Assembly: GCA_003615045.1 (NCBI GenBank)
Contig: ML014286.1
Span: 1 to 38,318, forward strand
Source of the DNA: Caulochytrium protostelioides
Lineage: Eukaryota; Chytridiomycota; Caulochytriomycetes; Caulochytriales; Caulochytriaceae
Length of the DNA: 38,318 bases
Reading direction: 5' to 3'
Shown: positions 28,625 to 37,874 of the stretch, in pieces
Position numbering within the stretch: position 1 is the first letter of the stretch
Layout of the letters: each line of letters starts with the position of its first letter
Position numbers and translations under genes: made by a program
The notes under the pieces: generated by a model
Told to the model about the DNA's origin: nothing
Databases searched by the model: none
The model's input: the letters and a program-made list of their open reading frames with translations, nothing else

Positions 28625-29728
28625 ATGGTGGGGTTGCCAAGATCGGCCGACCAGCCGGCTCGGATCGCTCGCTGCGCGTCGCGGCTCCTGTACACGTCCT
28701 CGGCTTGCGGCGCGGCCGGCCAGACCCCGTACCACGTGTTCGACCGCCAGGTCAAGCAGCGGCAGCGTGAGCGCGCGGCCCGCCGACCCAACGCCCATGT
28801 CTATGACTACTTGCGCGACGACGTCGCATGGACCATCGCTGATCGCCTGCGCGACATCAAGCGCCACTTTCCGACGATGCTGGACCTCGGCGCCGGCTAC
28901 GGATATACGCTGCGCCACCTGGATGCCAGCATCACCGACCACGTGATCGTGACGGACACATCGCCGAGTCAGCTGGCGCGGCGGCCGCCCAAGGACGGGG
29001 CGACGGCGCTGCCGCCGGACGACCAGCTCGGGTTCCAGGTCACGCGCCGGGTCGTGGACGAGGAGGCCCTCCCGTTTGCGGCCAGCTCGCTCGACGCATG
29101 CATCTCGAGCCTCGCTCTGCACTGGGTCAACGACCTGCCGGGGACGCTGGCGCAGATCCGCCACGTGCTGAAGCCGGACGCACCGCTGGTGGCGGCGCTC
29201 GCGGGCGGTGACACGCTGTACCAGCTGCGGACGTCGCTGCAGCTCGCCGAGACCGACCGGCGCGGCGGGTTCGGACCTCATGTGAGCCCGATGGCGTCGG
29301 CCAGCGATGTCGGGATGCTGCTGCAGCAGGCCGGGTTCGCGCTCACGACGGTCGACGTCGACGAAGTCACGATCGCGTACCCGAGCCTCTTCGAGCTGCT
29401 CGAGGATCTGCGCGGGATGGGCGAAAGCAACGCGCTGTTCCAGCGCAAGGGCACCCTCTGCCGGGACGTGCTCATCGCCGCCGACGCGATCTACCGTGAA
29501 GTCTACGGCAATGAGGACGGTAGCTTGCCCGCGACTTTCCAGTTCATCCACGCGATCGGGTGGAAGCCCGACCCCTCGCAGGTGAAGCCAAAGGCCCGCG
29601 GGTCGGCGACGGCCTCGTTTAAGGACCTCCTCTCCAAACAGCCCCAGGAAATCATGGAAGAAGCTGAAAAGATTCGTAAAGAGCTGGAAGAGCAGGTTGC
29701 TAACGATAAAAAATCCTCCAAGCCCTAG
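28625..29728 (+). CDS. NDUFAF5: Complex I assembly factor NDUFAF5 (mitochondrial)
   Basis: 367 residues in one exon. NDUFAF5 is a matrix protein with a methyltransferase fold that hydroxylates an arginine of the NDUFS7 subunit early in complex I assembly. Seen: an Arg-rich, acid-poor N-terminus (about 1-32) that fits a mitochondrial presequence; VFDRQVKQRQRERAARRP (about 38-55), the family's opening signature; SAM-type motif MLDLGAGYGYTLRHLD (about 85-100); SSLALHWVNDLPGTL; and the C-terminal block ATFQFIHAIGWKP. A charged coiled-coil tail (EAEKIRKELEEQ) follows. The open frame begins at a GTG five codons earlier; the ATG at 28625 is preferred. Its presence implies a proton-pumping complex I, unlike budding yeast. 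The 3' end faces the DUF5522 gene. Confidence 0.93.
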   Translation: MVGLPRSADQPARIARCASRLLYTSSACGAAGQTPYHVFDRQVKQRQRERAARRPNAHVYDYLRDDVAWTIADRLRDIKRHFPTMLDLGAGYGYTLRHLDASITDHVIVTDTSPSQLARRPPKDGATALPPDDQLGFQVTRRVVDEEALPFAASSLDACISSLALHWVNDLPGTLAQIRHVLKPDAPLVAALAGGDTLYQLRTSLQLAETDRRGGFGPHVSPMASASDVGMLLQQAGFALTTVDVDEVTIAYPSLFELLEDLRGMGESNALFQRKGTLCRDVLIAADAIYREVYGNEDGSLPATFQFIHAIGWKPDPSQVKPKARGSATASFKDLLSKQPQEIMEEAEKIRKELEEQVANDKKSSKP

Positions 29729-29912
29729 ATTCGCTGGTCCGACGGCCGAGTCTTTCTGTCACTGCCAATTTTCAAAAAAAAAGGCGCTCAATATATGAGA
29801 TACACAGAAGACATATGTATATATGGGAGACCGGGAGTGATAAAACCTGTCGAGAGGGCTCGAAAAGGAGGCATAGAGCGATAGTTCGTGCCACCACAGG
29901 ATCGGTCATGTT
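29729..29912. terminator. Shared 3' region of convergent NDUFAF5 and DUF5522 genes
   Basis: 184 bp between convergent stops, with AT-rich runs (A run at about 29773-29781; ATATATGAG and ATGTATATATGGG around 29790-29826) unlike the GC-rich surroundings. Likely cleavage and polyadenylation region for both genes (inferred from position and composition). Confidence 0.4.
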
Positions 29913-31904
29913 TCAGCCGTCAGAGAGCAGCGACTCCGGGAGGTCCCAGTCTAGTGTGGGCGCGCGTTGCAGACTGAGGATTGGCGGGCCGTCCGCCAGC
30001 TCGGGTCCCGACGTGATCACCAGCTCACCGGACCGACGCGACTCGATCACCACTGGCAGCAGCGACGTCTCGCCGCTCAAACCTAACGCCAGAAGTCCGC
30101 CCGTGGCCGGTTTAGCCATTCCATACGACGGCTTACCGGCCGGAGGCCCAGCCATGGCCGAAGGGACGAGCCCCGACACGGCCCCCGTCGCCACCGCGTT
30201 GCTGCCGCTGCCAGGGTTCGCGCCGACCGCCACCACGCCGCCCGCCGGCTCGCCACCTTCCGTGCGCTGGCGCCGCATCGCTAACGCGTCGCGTCGCACC
30301 TGGTCGGGCCGTCCGACGTTCACGTGATTGTACGGGCAGTGCCGACACTCGCTGCCGCAGCAGTAACCGCGCGCTCGGGCTTCGAGCGCCGTGTTGACCA
30401 GGAAGCCGGTCTTCGGGTCGAGGTAATGCCGCGCTCCGGCGGCCACCGCGCGCGTATGCAGCGCCGTGCACAGCGCCGTGTACCCGAGGTCCTCGACATC
30501 GCCGATGGATCCGCTTTCGGCTTCGGCGTCGCGGGCGACGGTAGCGGCGCGAAGCCGCGGGAGGCGGCTGAGGAAGTCGTTGCTGTGCGTGGGGCGCATG
30601 GCCGTCGGGTGCGGGCGGCTACCGTCGATGCCCGCATACGACATGTGCTTCGTGTTCTTGGCGCGGCGGCCGGCCTTGCGCGGCGCCGCCCGCGCGCCTG
30701 CGTTTTTGGTGGCCGCGGCGCCGAGGGATGCCGTGGTCCCAAGGGCGTCGGCCGAGACGACTTCTGTAGATGGCTCGTGCAGCAGCGAGACCGAAGGATA
30801 CGAGACCTTTGAGGGGAGCCGCGGGCTCGACTGAACCGAACTCCCACTCGAGCTGGCGGGGCTCACCGAGTCGCGACGGGTCTGGCCGCAGGGCAACGGC
30901 TGGGACACGGTACTGGACCGGCGACTGGACTCCTTGCTGAAGAGCTTGAGCGCCACGCCGCGAACCACCGTGGCCGATGATTTGCCGGCGCGCTTGATGC
31001 GCGACGTCAGGCCTACCGTGATGTTCATGAACCCAGTGACGGGCACGGACTCGCTCTGTGCACTACGTGGTGAGACGGAGAATCCCATTGAGCGTGCCGG
31101 TTCCAGCGATGCGGGCGAGGCGCAGTTCGATGTCCACGCCGAGGACGATGGCACGCGACCATGCCCGCCGTCCGTCGCCGTGTCAGTGGCCTCGGACGCG
31201 TCTGCCGCCGATGGCGCCCCCGTCTGCGCATGGCCATGGTTCTCCGTGTGGTCCGAACGGAAGGAGCACTGGTATGGCAAGGTGCCAGGCGAGCGAGTCG
31301 GGCTCGGCAAATCAGCTTCGGAGAAGTGCTGCAGGAGCCGTGCCGGCGATAGCGGCGGGTTCACGATCGCTGACGCCACTGCGGTCACCGTCGCTGCGGG
31401 TATCGCGGTCGCCGTCGTTGCCGTCGTTGCCGTCGTCGTCGTGATGGCAGCAGTAGCGGCGTCGGCAGACAAGCTCTGGGGTGTGGCGGGACGCCGAGAC
31501 GGCGCAGAGGCCGCTGCGACCACTGTGGTGGCGGCAGAGACGGTGGCGATGGCGGTGGCAGTAGCGGTGGCCGCGACATTGGTGGCCGCGAGAGTGGCGC
31601 CGATTGGGATCGGCTGACTGATCGTCGACGATTTTGATGATTCAGACGGACCATGTGGTGAGGTGGGCGTTGGCAGGCCGGCGATAATGGACGTCGACTC
31701 GTTGACTTTCGAGTCTAGTGAGGTCAGGGTGATCTGGGACCGGGATTCGAGCGGAGTGACCGTCGAGTAGGGCGATCCGTTGAGCGTGGGCTGGGACTGA
31801 GCGCGGTTCATGGTGGTGGTGGCGGCGGGCGGTGGAGGGTGGCCGTTGCGGAGCGCGACGGGCACGGCCGCCGGCCAGCCCCGCACCGACCGGTCTGACG
31901 GCAT
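29913..31904 (-). CDS. DUF5522 (C1orf53-like) domain protein with a long disordered N-terminus
   Basis: 663 residues from an ATG at 31904. The only recognisable domain is at about 479-527: CTALHTRAVAAGARHYLDP, KTGFLVNTALEARARGYC, then CGSECRHCPYN. The cysteines C515, C516, C520 and C523 form the invariant CC-x3-C-x2-CPY signature of DUF5522, a small family of unknown function also seen as human C1orf53; the cysteine pattern suggests metal binding (inference). Residues 1-470 are Ser/Thr/Ala/Pro-rich, including long Thr/Ala runs around 110-180 and a basic patch near 385-400 (RAAPRKAGRRAKNTKHM). The 135 residues after the domain are Gly/Ala/Pro-rich. DUF5522 proteins are usually short, so the extensions are unusual; the domain could be a later exon of a smaller gene, but I see no intron signals that demand it. 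Confidence 0.7.
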   Translation of the reverse strand: MPSDRSVRGWPAAVPVALRNGHPPPPAATTTMNRAQSQPTLNGSPYSTVTPLESRSQITLTSLDSKVNESTSIIAGLPTPTSPHGPSESSKSSTISQPIPIGATLAATNVAATATATAIATVSAATTVVAAASAPSRRPATPQSLSADAATAAITTTTATTATTATAIPAATVTAVASAIVNPPLSPARLLQHFSEADLPSPTRSPGTLPYQCSFRSDHTENHGHAQTGAPSAADASEATDTATDGGHGRVPSSSAWTSNCASPASLEPARSMGFSVSPRSAQSESVPVTGFMNITVGLTSRIKRAGKSSATVVRGVALKLFSKESSRRSSTVSQPLPCGQTRRDSVSPASSSGSSVQSSPRLPSKVSYPSVSLLHEPSTEVVSADALGTTASLGAAATKNAGARAAPRKAGRRAKNTKHMSYAGIDGSRPHPTAMRPTHSNDFLSRLPRLRAATVARDAEAESGSIGDVEDLGYTALCTALHTRAVAAGARHYLDPKTGFLVNTALEARARGYCCGSECRHCPYNHVNVGRPDQVRRDALAMRRQRTEGGEPAGGVVAVGANPGSGSNAVATGAVSGLVPSAMAGPPAGKPSYGMAKPATGGLLALGLSGETSLLPVVIESRRSGELVITSGPELADGPPILSLQRAPTLDWDLPESLLSDG

Positions 31905-32474
31905 GGCGGCGACGTCGCCCCCGATGAGGATACGATGTGGCCCTTACGTGGTACCCACGTGGTGGTGGTGGTGCTGGCTGCGTGATCGCCACGTGCTGAG
32001 CTTCAGGGACGGCCGCGATCCTGCCCTCCCACACGGCACAGCGCCGCGTGCGGCAAAGCCGAAACCCGTCGGCCGCTCAATAGTCGGTTTTTGGATCGGA
32101 TCGACAGGGTTGTAACTCAATCGGAGCTGCCACGACAAGCCACGTAGGACGAAGATCGCACGAAGGCGCCTGCGGCTCCTGTGAGACGGCAACGATGGAC
32201 AGCGCCCCGCCGGCTCAGAAAGGAAAAGACCAGCGGCGGAGGGCAACGACCCGGCCGGTGAGGAAGGCGACGATCTGCTGGGGGCACTCAGGTGTGAACC
32301 GGCGGACGCCGCGACGGAAGAATCAGAAGGACAGGCGACAGGCAGGGCCGGGTCGGTCTTGGACAACGATGGCGATGATGTCGCCAATCTTGTCGCCACG
32401 TGGCAGGTGTGGACCGGCCGACAGGGCCCCTGAAAGCAGGGGAAGAGAGGTCGAGGCAACTAAGTTCAGCGGAG

Positions 32475-32489
32475 ATATTATATATAGGT
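32475..32489. promoter_or_regulatory. TATA-like element
   Basis: TATTATATATAGG reads as TATATAATA on the minus strand. It lies about 570 bp upstream of the DUF5522 ATG, so it could be that gene's core promoter with a long 5' leader, but the near-palindromic sequence gives no direction. Tentative. Confidence 0.25.
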
Positions 32490-33084
32490 GGCGACGGCGC
32501 CGTTCTAATCTATCAGGCATGGTATCTCCCACCAATCAGTGCTGGTAGGTTAGTCCCCGTGACGCCGCGTTGGTGGAGCGTGGAGGTCATTTGGCGAACG
32601 TGGCGTGCGCAAAATCTGCCCATTCTGGTAAGGCGGCGTCAATCTCTGCCGCTGGGGTGCATTTTTCCAGCCGCAGGCGCCATGACGCCGATCCCACCAG
32701 TCTATGCATTAGGGTCGCCCCCCGTGTATTCGGTCCCGGGCGCCTGGTGGTGGGAACGGATGCTCGAGGCGGCATCCATGCACCTTAATTTTGCTATTTG
32801 TTTTCCTCTGGAATCCTGAACGCGTGACAGTGGCAAATCGTGACGGGTGGAGGCGTTCCCTGAGGTCGGAAAGGTATGCACACTCTCGGGCTTTTCTCGG
32901 TTCTCAAACACGTCCTCCCTCGTGGTTGAGGCATCAATCCGTGCCGTCTCGACGTCCTTGCTTGGACCATGTGCGTTGCACCATGTGCAACGGGTCGGCG
33001 CTCTGGGGGCGCTCCAGGAGAGAAAGAGAGAGTGAGTGAGAGTGAGAGCGTCGGCTTGTCCTGCGGGCTCATCCTGCCGGCGTG

Positions 33085-33147
33085 CCATGCCCTGCTTACC
33101 ATGTCCTGCTTGTCATGCCTGGCTTGCTACGTCCGGCTTGTGACGTC
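33085..33147. repeat. Weak minisatellite of 14-15-bp units
   Basis: Four and a half imperfect units resembling CCATGTCCTGCTTGT run head to tail, diverging towards the right (ACGTCCGGCTTGTG). Non-coding. Confidence 0.6.
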
Positions 33148-34653
33148 CCCCCCAAAGCTTCGCCCGCGTCAGGCTCGAAGAACTATTCTGTTGACGTTGG
33201 CACGCCCCCTCAGGGGAGCCAATACATGGCGGAACAGAGGGGCAGCGCCCATGGGAGGCGCTGTCATGGCCGTCCCCGCGGCCGCAGTTGCAGGGAAGAG
33301 CGCAGATCCCCAATGAGAAGGAGGTGTCAATCACACGGGCGTGCGGTGGGGGGTGGGTTGCGGGGGGCAGCAGCCTTCCGACCACATGTTTGGATCTTCA
33401 AGGCCAACAGGAAGCTTCACTCGCGCCATGAAGCCTGTGCCCACGCGTTGCGGTTTTTGGTCGTTGGGTCTCCGCTTTCCTGGGCACGGCCGTCCCCGAG
33501 TTGTCGGTGATGGCGATGACCCAAGCACGGGGCACAAGCCTGGGGGACGCGGCCAAAGCCTTGGCCAAAATGTGGTCGGGTGATGGTCCATCGGCAGACA
33601 TATACACAGGCATCTCCAGTGGCCGTCGGCACGGTGGGGCGCTGAGCGGGAGCGGAGGAGAGGATGTGATCCAATGAAAAAAGAAAGAGCCCTTGGCCAT
33701 CGCCAAGTAAGGCAAAATCGGCCCTTCCTATGACAGCCGATTCGCCGTCCTCATTTCTCCGATGCGCCGGTCGGCGCCAGCCATCCGCCTTTGCGGGCGC
33801 AATCGGGCGATCAGCCGCGGGCCCCTTCCACTGCAGGAAACGCGTGGTCCCCTTTCGCTTTGCTCGCCCCCGCGACCAAGTCGAATTGGCAGGCCGCTTC
33901 GGGAATGCTGCCGCCGCCGCCGCTGTTTCCGCTTGTTCGCTGTTTTCGCTCCAGAGCCACGGCCGTGATCGGCACAAGCGGCTTGTCTCCCGAAGCAGCT
34001 GGGGGTGACGGTCACTCAGACCATCCGGCGGTCGCCACACATCCAACAAAGCGTTTACGTGGGGAATTAACATGGAGAACATCGGAAGTCGAGTGATGAT
34101 CTTGAAGGAGTGCGCCTCGGCGAGAACTTTGGTCATGTGCGATACGCGCAACGCCCGATATACCTCGTTATGTTGTGCGCCTCCCAGCCCTGGCATCGGA
34201 AAATGTGTGCGCCCACGTAGGCCGATCCCTGACGCGCTTACGATAAACGTGACATAGGTTCGTGTTGTCAGAAGACCTCGTGGATGTCTTCGTCACATGT
34301 GTGTGGCACACCCCGCCTTCGATAAAATGCTAGTGCGGGTTGCCTGCTGTCTTTTTCTCGCCATCGTGGCGGGGATTGTGGTCGTACTCATGCCCTTCGT
34401 ATCACCTTCTGCCATATATCGTAGAAAAGGCGAGATACGCCGTATCCTTTGGCCGTCAAGTGCCGGTTTTTTCCGGTCAGCTAGGGTCAGCCTTACAGGT
34501 ATTCAGGGACCATGTGTAGAACACCACAGTAAGCATTGTCTCACCTTGCCTCGCCTGGCTCCCCGGCTGACCAGCGCCTGAAGCATAGAGAGAGATGAAA
34601 AACTTCGCATCGCTTTGGTGTACGTGGTCAAATAATCCCCGTGGACCGCGCAA

Positions 34654-34792
34654 GATGTCGGAATGTCGGAATGTCCGACATCGATGTCCGAATCGATCTC
34701 GAAAAGACGTACAGGCGGATTGGCTCGTCGGCCTCTTGTCGGGATAACCGTTTCGTAGGCCGTGTCGCGTCTCTGACACCCGGGATGTCCGA
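34654..34792. promoter_or_regulatory. Cluster of TGTCGGA/TGTCCGA heptamers with palindromes
   Basis: The heptamer TGTCSGA occurs at 34656, 34664, 34672, 34685 and 34786. The first three are spaced exactly 8 bp apart. Inverted copies create a 9-bp stem (34654-34662 with 34674-34682) and a perfect 12-bp palindrome GACATCGATGTC (34677-34688). It may be a transcription-factor binding array for the kinase gene 800-900 bp downstream, or merely a short tandem repeat; the sequence cannot tell. Confidence 0.35.
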
Positions 34793-35291
34793 ACCAGCAT
34801 CAGCCGGCATCATTCTGCAGTGAAAGATCATCGAAATTCACCCTGTTCTCTCAACTTTTCGTTCCTCCAAGGTTTTCGGGGCACCACAGTCAGGCAAGCG
34901 TTCAAGGAGAATATTTCGGAGGCCGGGGAGAGGCAACCACCACGGTCACAAGGTGATGCTAAAAAAGAAAAAAAGGAGCTGGCATAGACGATTCGACATC
35001 CGTGGCGACGAATCATCAATATCGACCACGTGAGGCGCCAGGACCCGTCATGGGCCTGAACGCGGCAATTTTTATTGATTGATGCACACGCCGGCGAAAG
35101 CGATTACGGCTCGCAATCAGATTCGGCTCGTGGAGTCGACGAATGTTTCAGAACAATCTTGGCTGGCCAATGCTTCTCTATCAATGCTTCTCTCTCGAGA
35201 GGGCGTTCGCAGCCTCGTCCGATGAGGATCGCTACGTAATTTAGCGGGACATACAGACCTTCATGGTATCCTGGGACTGCGTTATCAGGGT

Positions 35292-35319
35292 GAAGAAAGA
35301 AAGAAAAAAGAAAGAAAGG
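35292..35319. repeat. GAAA-rich polypurine tract
   Basis: An almost pure run of GAAA units, about 265 bp upstream of the kinase ATG. Polypurine tracts of this type can be nucleosome-poor promoter elements (general knowledge). Confidence 0.6.
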
Positions 35320-35582
35320 TCTACAACCAGTATCACAGATCATTTGATGGATCATTTGGCGATCTTACCATCGTCCTTTGGTTTTCTTTTTTCGCCATCT
35401 TCCATCACGCAACCATCTTTGTGGTGTTGTTGTCGGACCCTCTCTGCATCGCAATCTGGCCTGCGACCCCTCCAATCTTCTTGCTGGAAGCATCGGACGA
35501 CTGGCATCCTCTCCGTTTGATCCACCCTTTGCTTGCCAAGTGTGGTCCCGTAGCAGTCGAGTATGCCATCGCGCAAGCCAAG

Positions 35583-37868
35583 ATGGACCACCCGACGTTA
35601 CTACGCACGACCGGCACCGCTATGCCCAAACTCAGCCACCACGCCGGCCAGCCGGGCCAGCCGGCTGGGAGCGATCCCGGGACCGGCGGCATCGGCTTGG
35701 GCATCCGCCACGAGAAGCTTGCCCTGATCGCCCATCCGACGCCCAGCGCGAGTATGGCTCTCGGCTCGACGCGATTGCCGGTGTGGCAGGTGACCGTGCC
35801 GACGCCGCTTGATGCGCTCGAGGCCTTGCCCACTTCGCCGTGCTCCCTGCAGGTTCCGATGCTCGAGCCGCAGACGCCGGTGCACGATGCGACGTCGGGC
35901 CCTTCGCACAACACCCAGCCGAGCCAGCGCCGATCTCCGACGGGCAATCCTGCGGACGCCAACTTGCAGCCCTGTTCGTCGGCGACTAGCAGCCTGCCGC
36001 TCACCGAGATGCGGCCCTCGACCCCGGGTCTGCGGAGCACTGACTCAGACTTCCCGCAGCTTTCTCCGCGGGTCTCGATTCGCACAAGCACCGAGGCGAG
36101 CCCCGCGGAGCCGTCGACGCCGTCTCCGCTCTCGATCCCGATTCTGAAGCCCAGCAACCTCGACGGCAAGAGCCCGGTCCTTCTTAAAGGCCAGCGGGAC
36201 CCGTCAACAGTCGTCACGGACTGGGAGCAGGCCAAGTTGATCCAGCTCACGTGCATCTCTGGTGAAAAGAAGTCCCTGTATGATGTCGTGAATCGCCGCC
36301 GCGTTGCGGTCGTCTCGCTCCGTCGCTTCAACTGCCCGACCTGCTTTGCCTACGTGATTCTCTTTTCGCATCTGCGGTCGGTCATCAATGCCGGCAACAC
36401 CGATATCATTTTCCTTAGCCCGACATCATACTTGTCGGATGTATTTCTCTTCATGCGCAATTTTGCCTTCTGGCTGCGCCACGCCGAGAACGTCGCGGGA
36501 AACGTGCAGGGCGAGTACCCGGTCCCCGGCGAGTTCTACTTAGACGCGGACCGCACGGCCTCTAAATTCTTGGGGTTCGACCGGACCATCTTCAAGATGC
36601 GATCGATCAGTCTGCTAGCACGCGGCCTCCTCGACAAGAGTTTCCGGTCGTCCAAGGGCGACCGTGCTGGCTCGGATCCGGCGACGCGGCCAGCGCTCTC
36701 GGTCCCGCGCAGCCAAAAGCAGGCCTGGCACCAGCTGACGGCGTTTGTATTGCGCCGGATGTTGCACTCCCTGGAAGGTAGAGGGATCTATTACGATGCC
36801 CCGGGGATCTGCTTGATCGACAACCGCCGCGTCATCTACCACTTTGTCTCGCAAGACCAGTATGAGCCACTGCCTTCCACGCCCAACAACTTCTTGAGTG
36901 ATATCGGATGCCCGGCGCCAAACGTGTTCCCAAAAACATGGCTGCAGGACTGCATTCACGATTTTCTCAAGATCGTCAATACCCCTGACCGCAACCGCAT
37001 TTATACCCAGAACCTGCCGGTGCTCTCTCGGTTGGGTTCTGGACGCGAATCTATTGTTCATCAGTCCAAGTGGATGGGCCGATATGTCGCTGTCAAGCGC
37101 TACCGTCGTCTAGCGGCCGACAACGTCGATGTCATATCCTTTTCGAACGAGGTGACCTGTCTCATGTCGCTGCATCACAAAAACATTATTGGATTCCTCG
37201 GCTTCAACATCCAGGGCCCGGATCTCTACGTCGTGACCGAGTTTATGGAGCGCGGCAGTCTGTTTGATGTGCTGGCGCAGCCGGAGCTGCTGACGCCGTG
37301 CACAAAGGCCCACATGCTGCAGGACGCGGTCCAGGGCGTCGCATTTCTGCATCAATGCAAGCCGCCCATTGTCCACCACGACCTGAAGTCCCTCAATCTG
37401 CTGGTGAGCCAGAACTATACGGTCAAAATCACCGATTTTGGTGTCACCGTCGCCAATATGTCGCACAAGCGCCGCTCGCGGTTCGAAGAAGACGCATGTC
37501 AGACGGGTCTGCCCCCTGATGCGACGACCGCGCTGTTCGTGACGCCGGGGCCGTCCGGGTGCACGATCCAGTGGATGGCGCCCGAGCTCTGTCTCCAGGA
37601 CGCGATTTGCACGACGGCCTCGGATATCTTTGCGATCGGCGTCATCTTTTGGGAAGTTGCGTCGTGCCGTCGGCCTTGGCTGCGCGTCCCGCACCCGCAG
37701 ATCCTCAACGCCATCCTCCGGGGCGAGCGGCTGCCGCTCAACCCCGCATGGCCGACGCCCTTCCGCGACTTCATCAAGATGCTCTGGCACCAGAACCCCA
37801 AGAAGCGGCCGAGCGCCAAAGCGATCCTCAAACGACTTCAGGTTGTCGCAATTCCTTCGAGCCCATAA
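35583..37868 (+). CDS. Peroxiredoxin-like (AhpC/TSA_2) domain fused to a TKL-type protein kinase
   Basis: 761 residues. Residues 1-215 are Pro/Ser/Thr-rich. Residues about 220-430 resemble the PRXL2/AAED1 thioredoxin fold: VAVVSLRRFNCPTCFAYV carries C251-P-T-C254, followed by GEFYLDADRTASKFLGF and, after an insert, GICLIDNRRVIYHF. A kinase domain follows (about 478-755): Gly loop LGSGRESIV (G485, G487), VAVK K505, VHHDLKSLNLLV with catalytic D600, DFG D618, and APE at 666-668. The wording (MSLHHKNIIGFLGF, FMERGSLFDVL, WMAPELCLQD) is that of tyrosine-kinase-like kinases. HRD is HHD, and the activation segment is about 48 residues long with C639 and C660. A redox-controlled kinase is an inference; no substrate can be named. 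The frame is open upstream to a GTG at 35421; the first ATG, at 35583 in AAGATGG, is used. Confidence 0.85.
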   Translation: MDHPTLLRTTGTAMPKLSHHAGQPGQPAGSDPGTGGIGLGIRHEKLALIAHPTPSASMALGSTRLPVWQVTVPTPLDALEALPTSPCSLQVPMLEPQTPVHDATSGPSHNTQPSQRRSPTGNPADANLQPCSSATSSLPLTEMRPSTPGLRSTDSDFPQLSPRVSIRTSTEASPAEPSTPSPLSIPILKPSNLDGKSPVLLKGQRDPSTVVTDWEQAKLIQLTCISGEKKSLYDVVNRRRVAVVSLRRFNCPTCFAYVILFSHLRSVINAGNTDIIFLSPTSYLSDVFLFMRNFAFWLRHAENVAGNVQGEYPVPGEFYLDADRTASKFLGFDRTIFKMRSISLLARGLLDKSFRSSKGDRAGSDPATRPALSVPRSQKQAWHQLTAFVLRRMLHSLEGRGIYYDAPGICLIDNRRVIYHFVSQDQYEPLPSTPNNFLSDIGCPAPNVFPKTWLQDCIHDFLKIVNTPDRNRIYTQNLPVLSRLGSGRESIVHQSKWMGRYVAVKRYRRLAADNVDVISFSNEVTCLMSLHHKNIIGFLGFNIQGPDLYVVTEFMERGSLFDVLAQPELLTPCTKAHMLQDAVQGVAFLHQCKPPIVHHDLKSLNLLVSQNYTVKITDFGVTVANMSHKRRSRFEEDACQTGLPPDATTALFVTPGPSGCTIQWMAPELCLQDAICTTASDIFAIGVIFWEVASCRRPWLRVPHPQILNAILRGERLPLNPAWPTPFRDFIKMLWHQNPKKRPSAKAILKRLQVVAIPSSP

Positions 37869-37874
37869 GGGCCA

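Larger units (their letters stand above)
31905..35582. other. 3.7-kb gene-free stretch between divergent genes
   Basis: Lower GC than the genes, and no open frame with the strong C/G third-position bias of the real genes. It holds an AT-rich TATA-like element (32475-32489), a weak 14-15-bp minisatellite (33085-33147), a cluster of TGTCSGA sites (34656-34792) and a GAAA-rich tract (35292-35319). The largest ATG frame is 259 codons on the minus strand (33417-34196); it has ordinary third-position composition and no recognisable domain. A doubtful HMG-box-like patch on the plus strand is discussed among the findings. Confidence 0.55.

Noticed and set aside
33170-33240. YSVDVGTPPQG on the plus strand, resembling the start of an A1 aspartic protease domain
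   Set aside because: The catalytic DTGSS-type motif does not follow and the frame soon loses all resemblance; treated as coincidence.
33417-34196. A 259-codon ATG frame on the minus strand in the 3.7-kb gap
   Set aside because: Third-position composition is ordinary rather than C/G-saturated, no domain is recognisable, and its frame overlaps obvious non-coding sequence. It remains possible as a young or foreign gene if transcripts were found.
34297-34581. A 94-codon plus-strand frame with one hydrophobic stretch (LFLAIVAGIVVVLMPFV)
   Set aside because: A single hydrophobic run in a short frame without codon bias or homology is not enough for a call.
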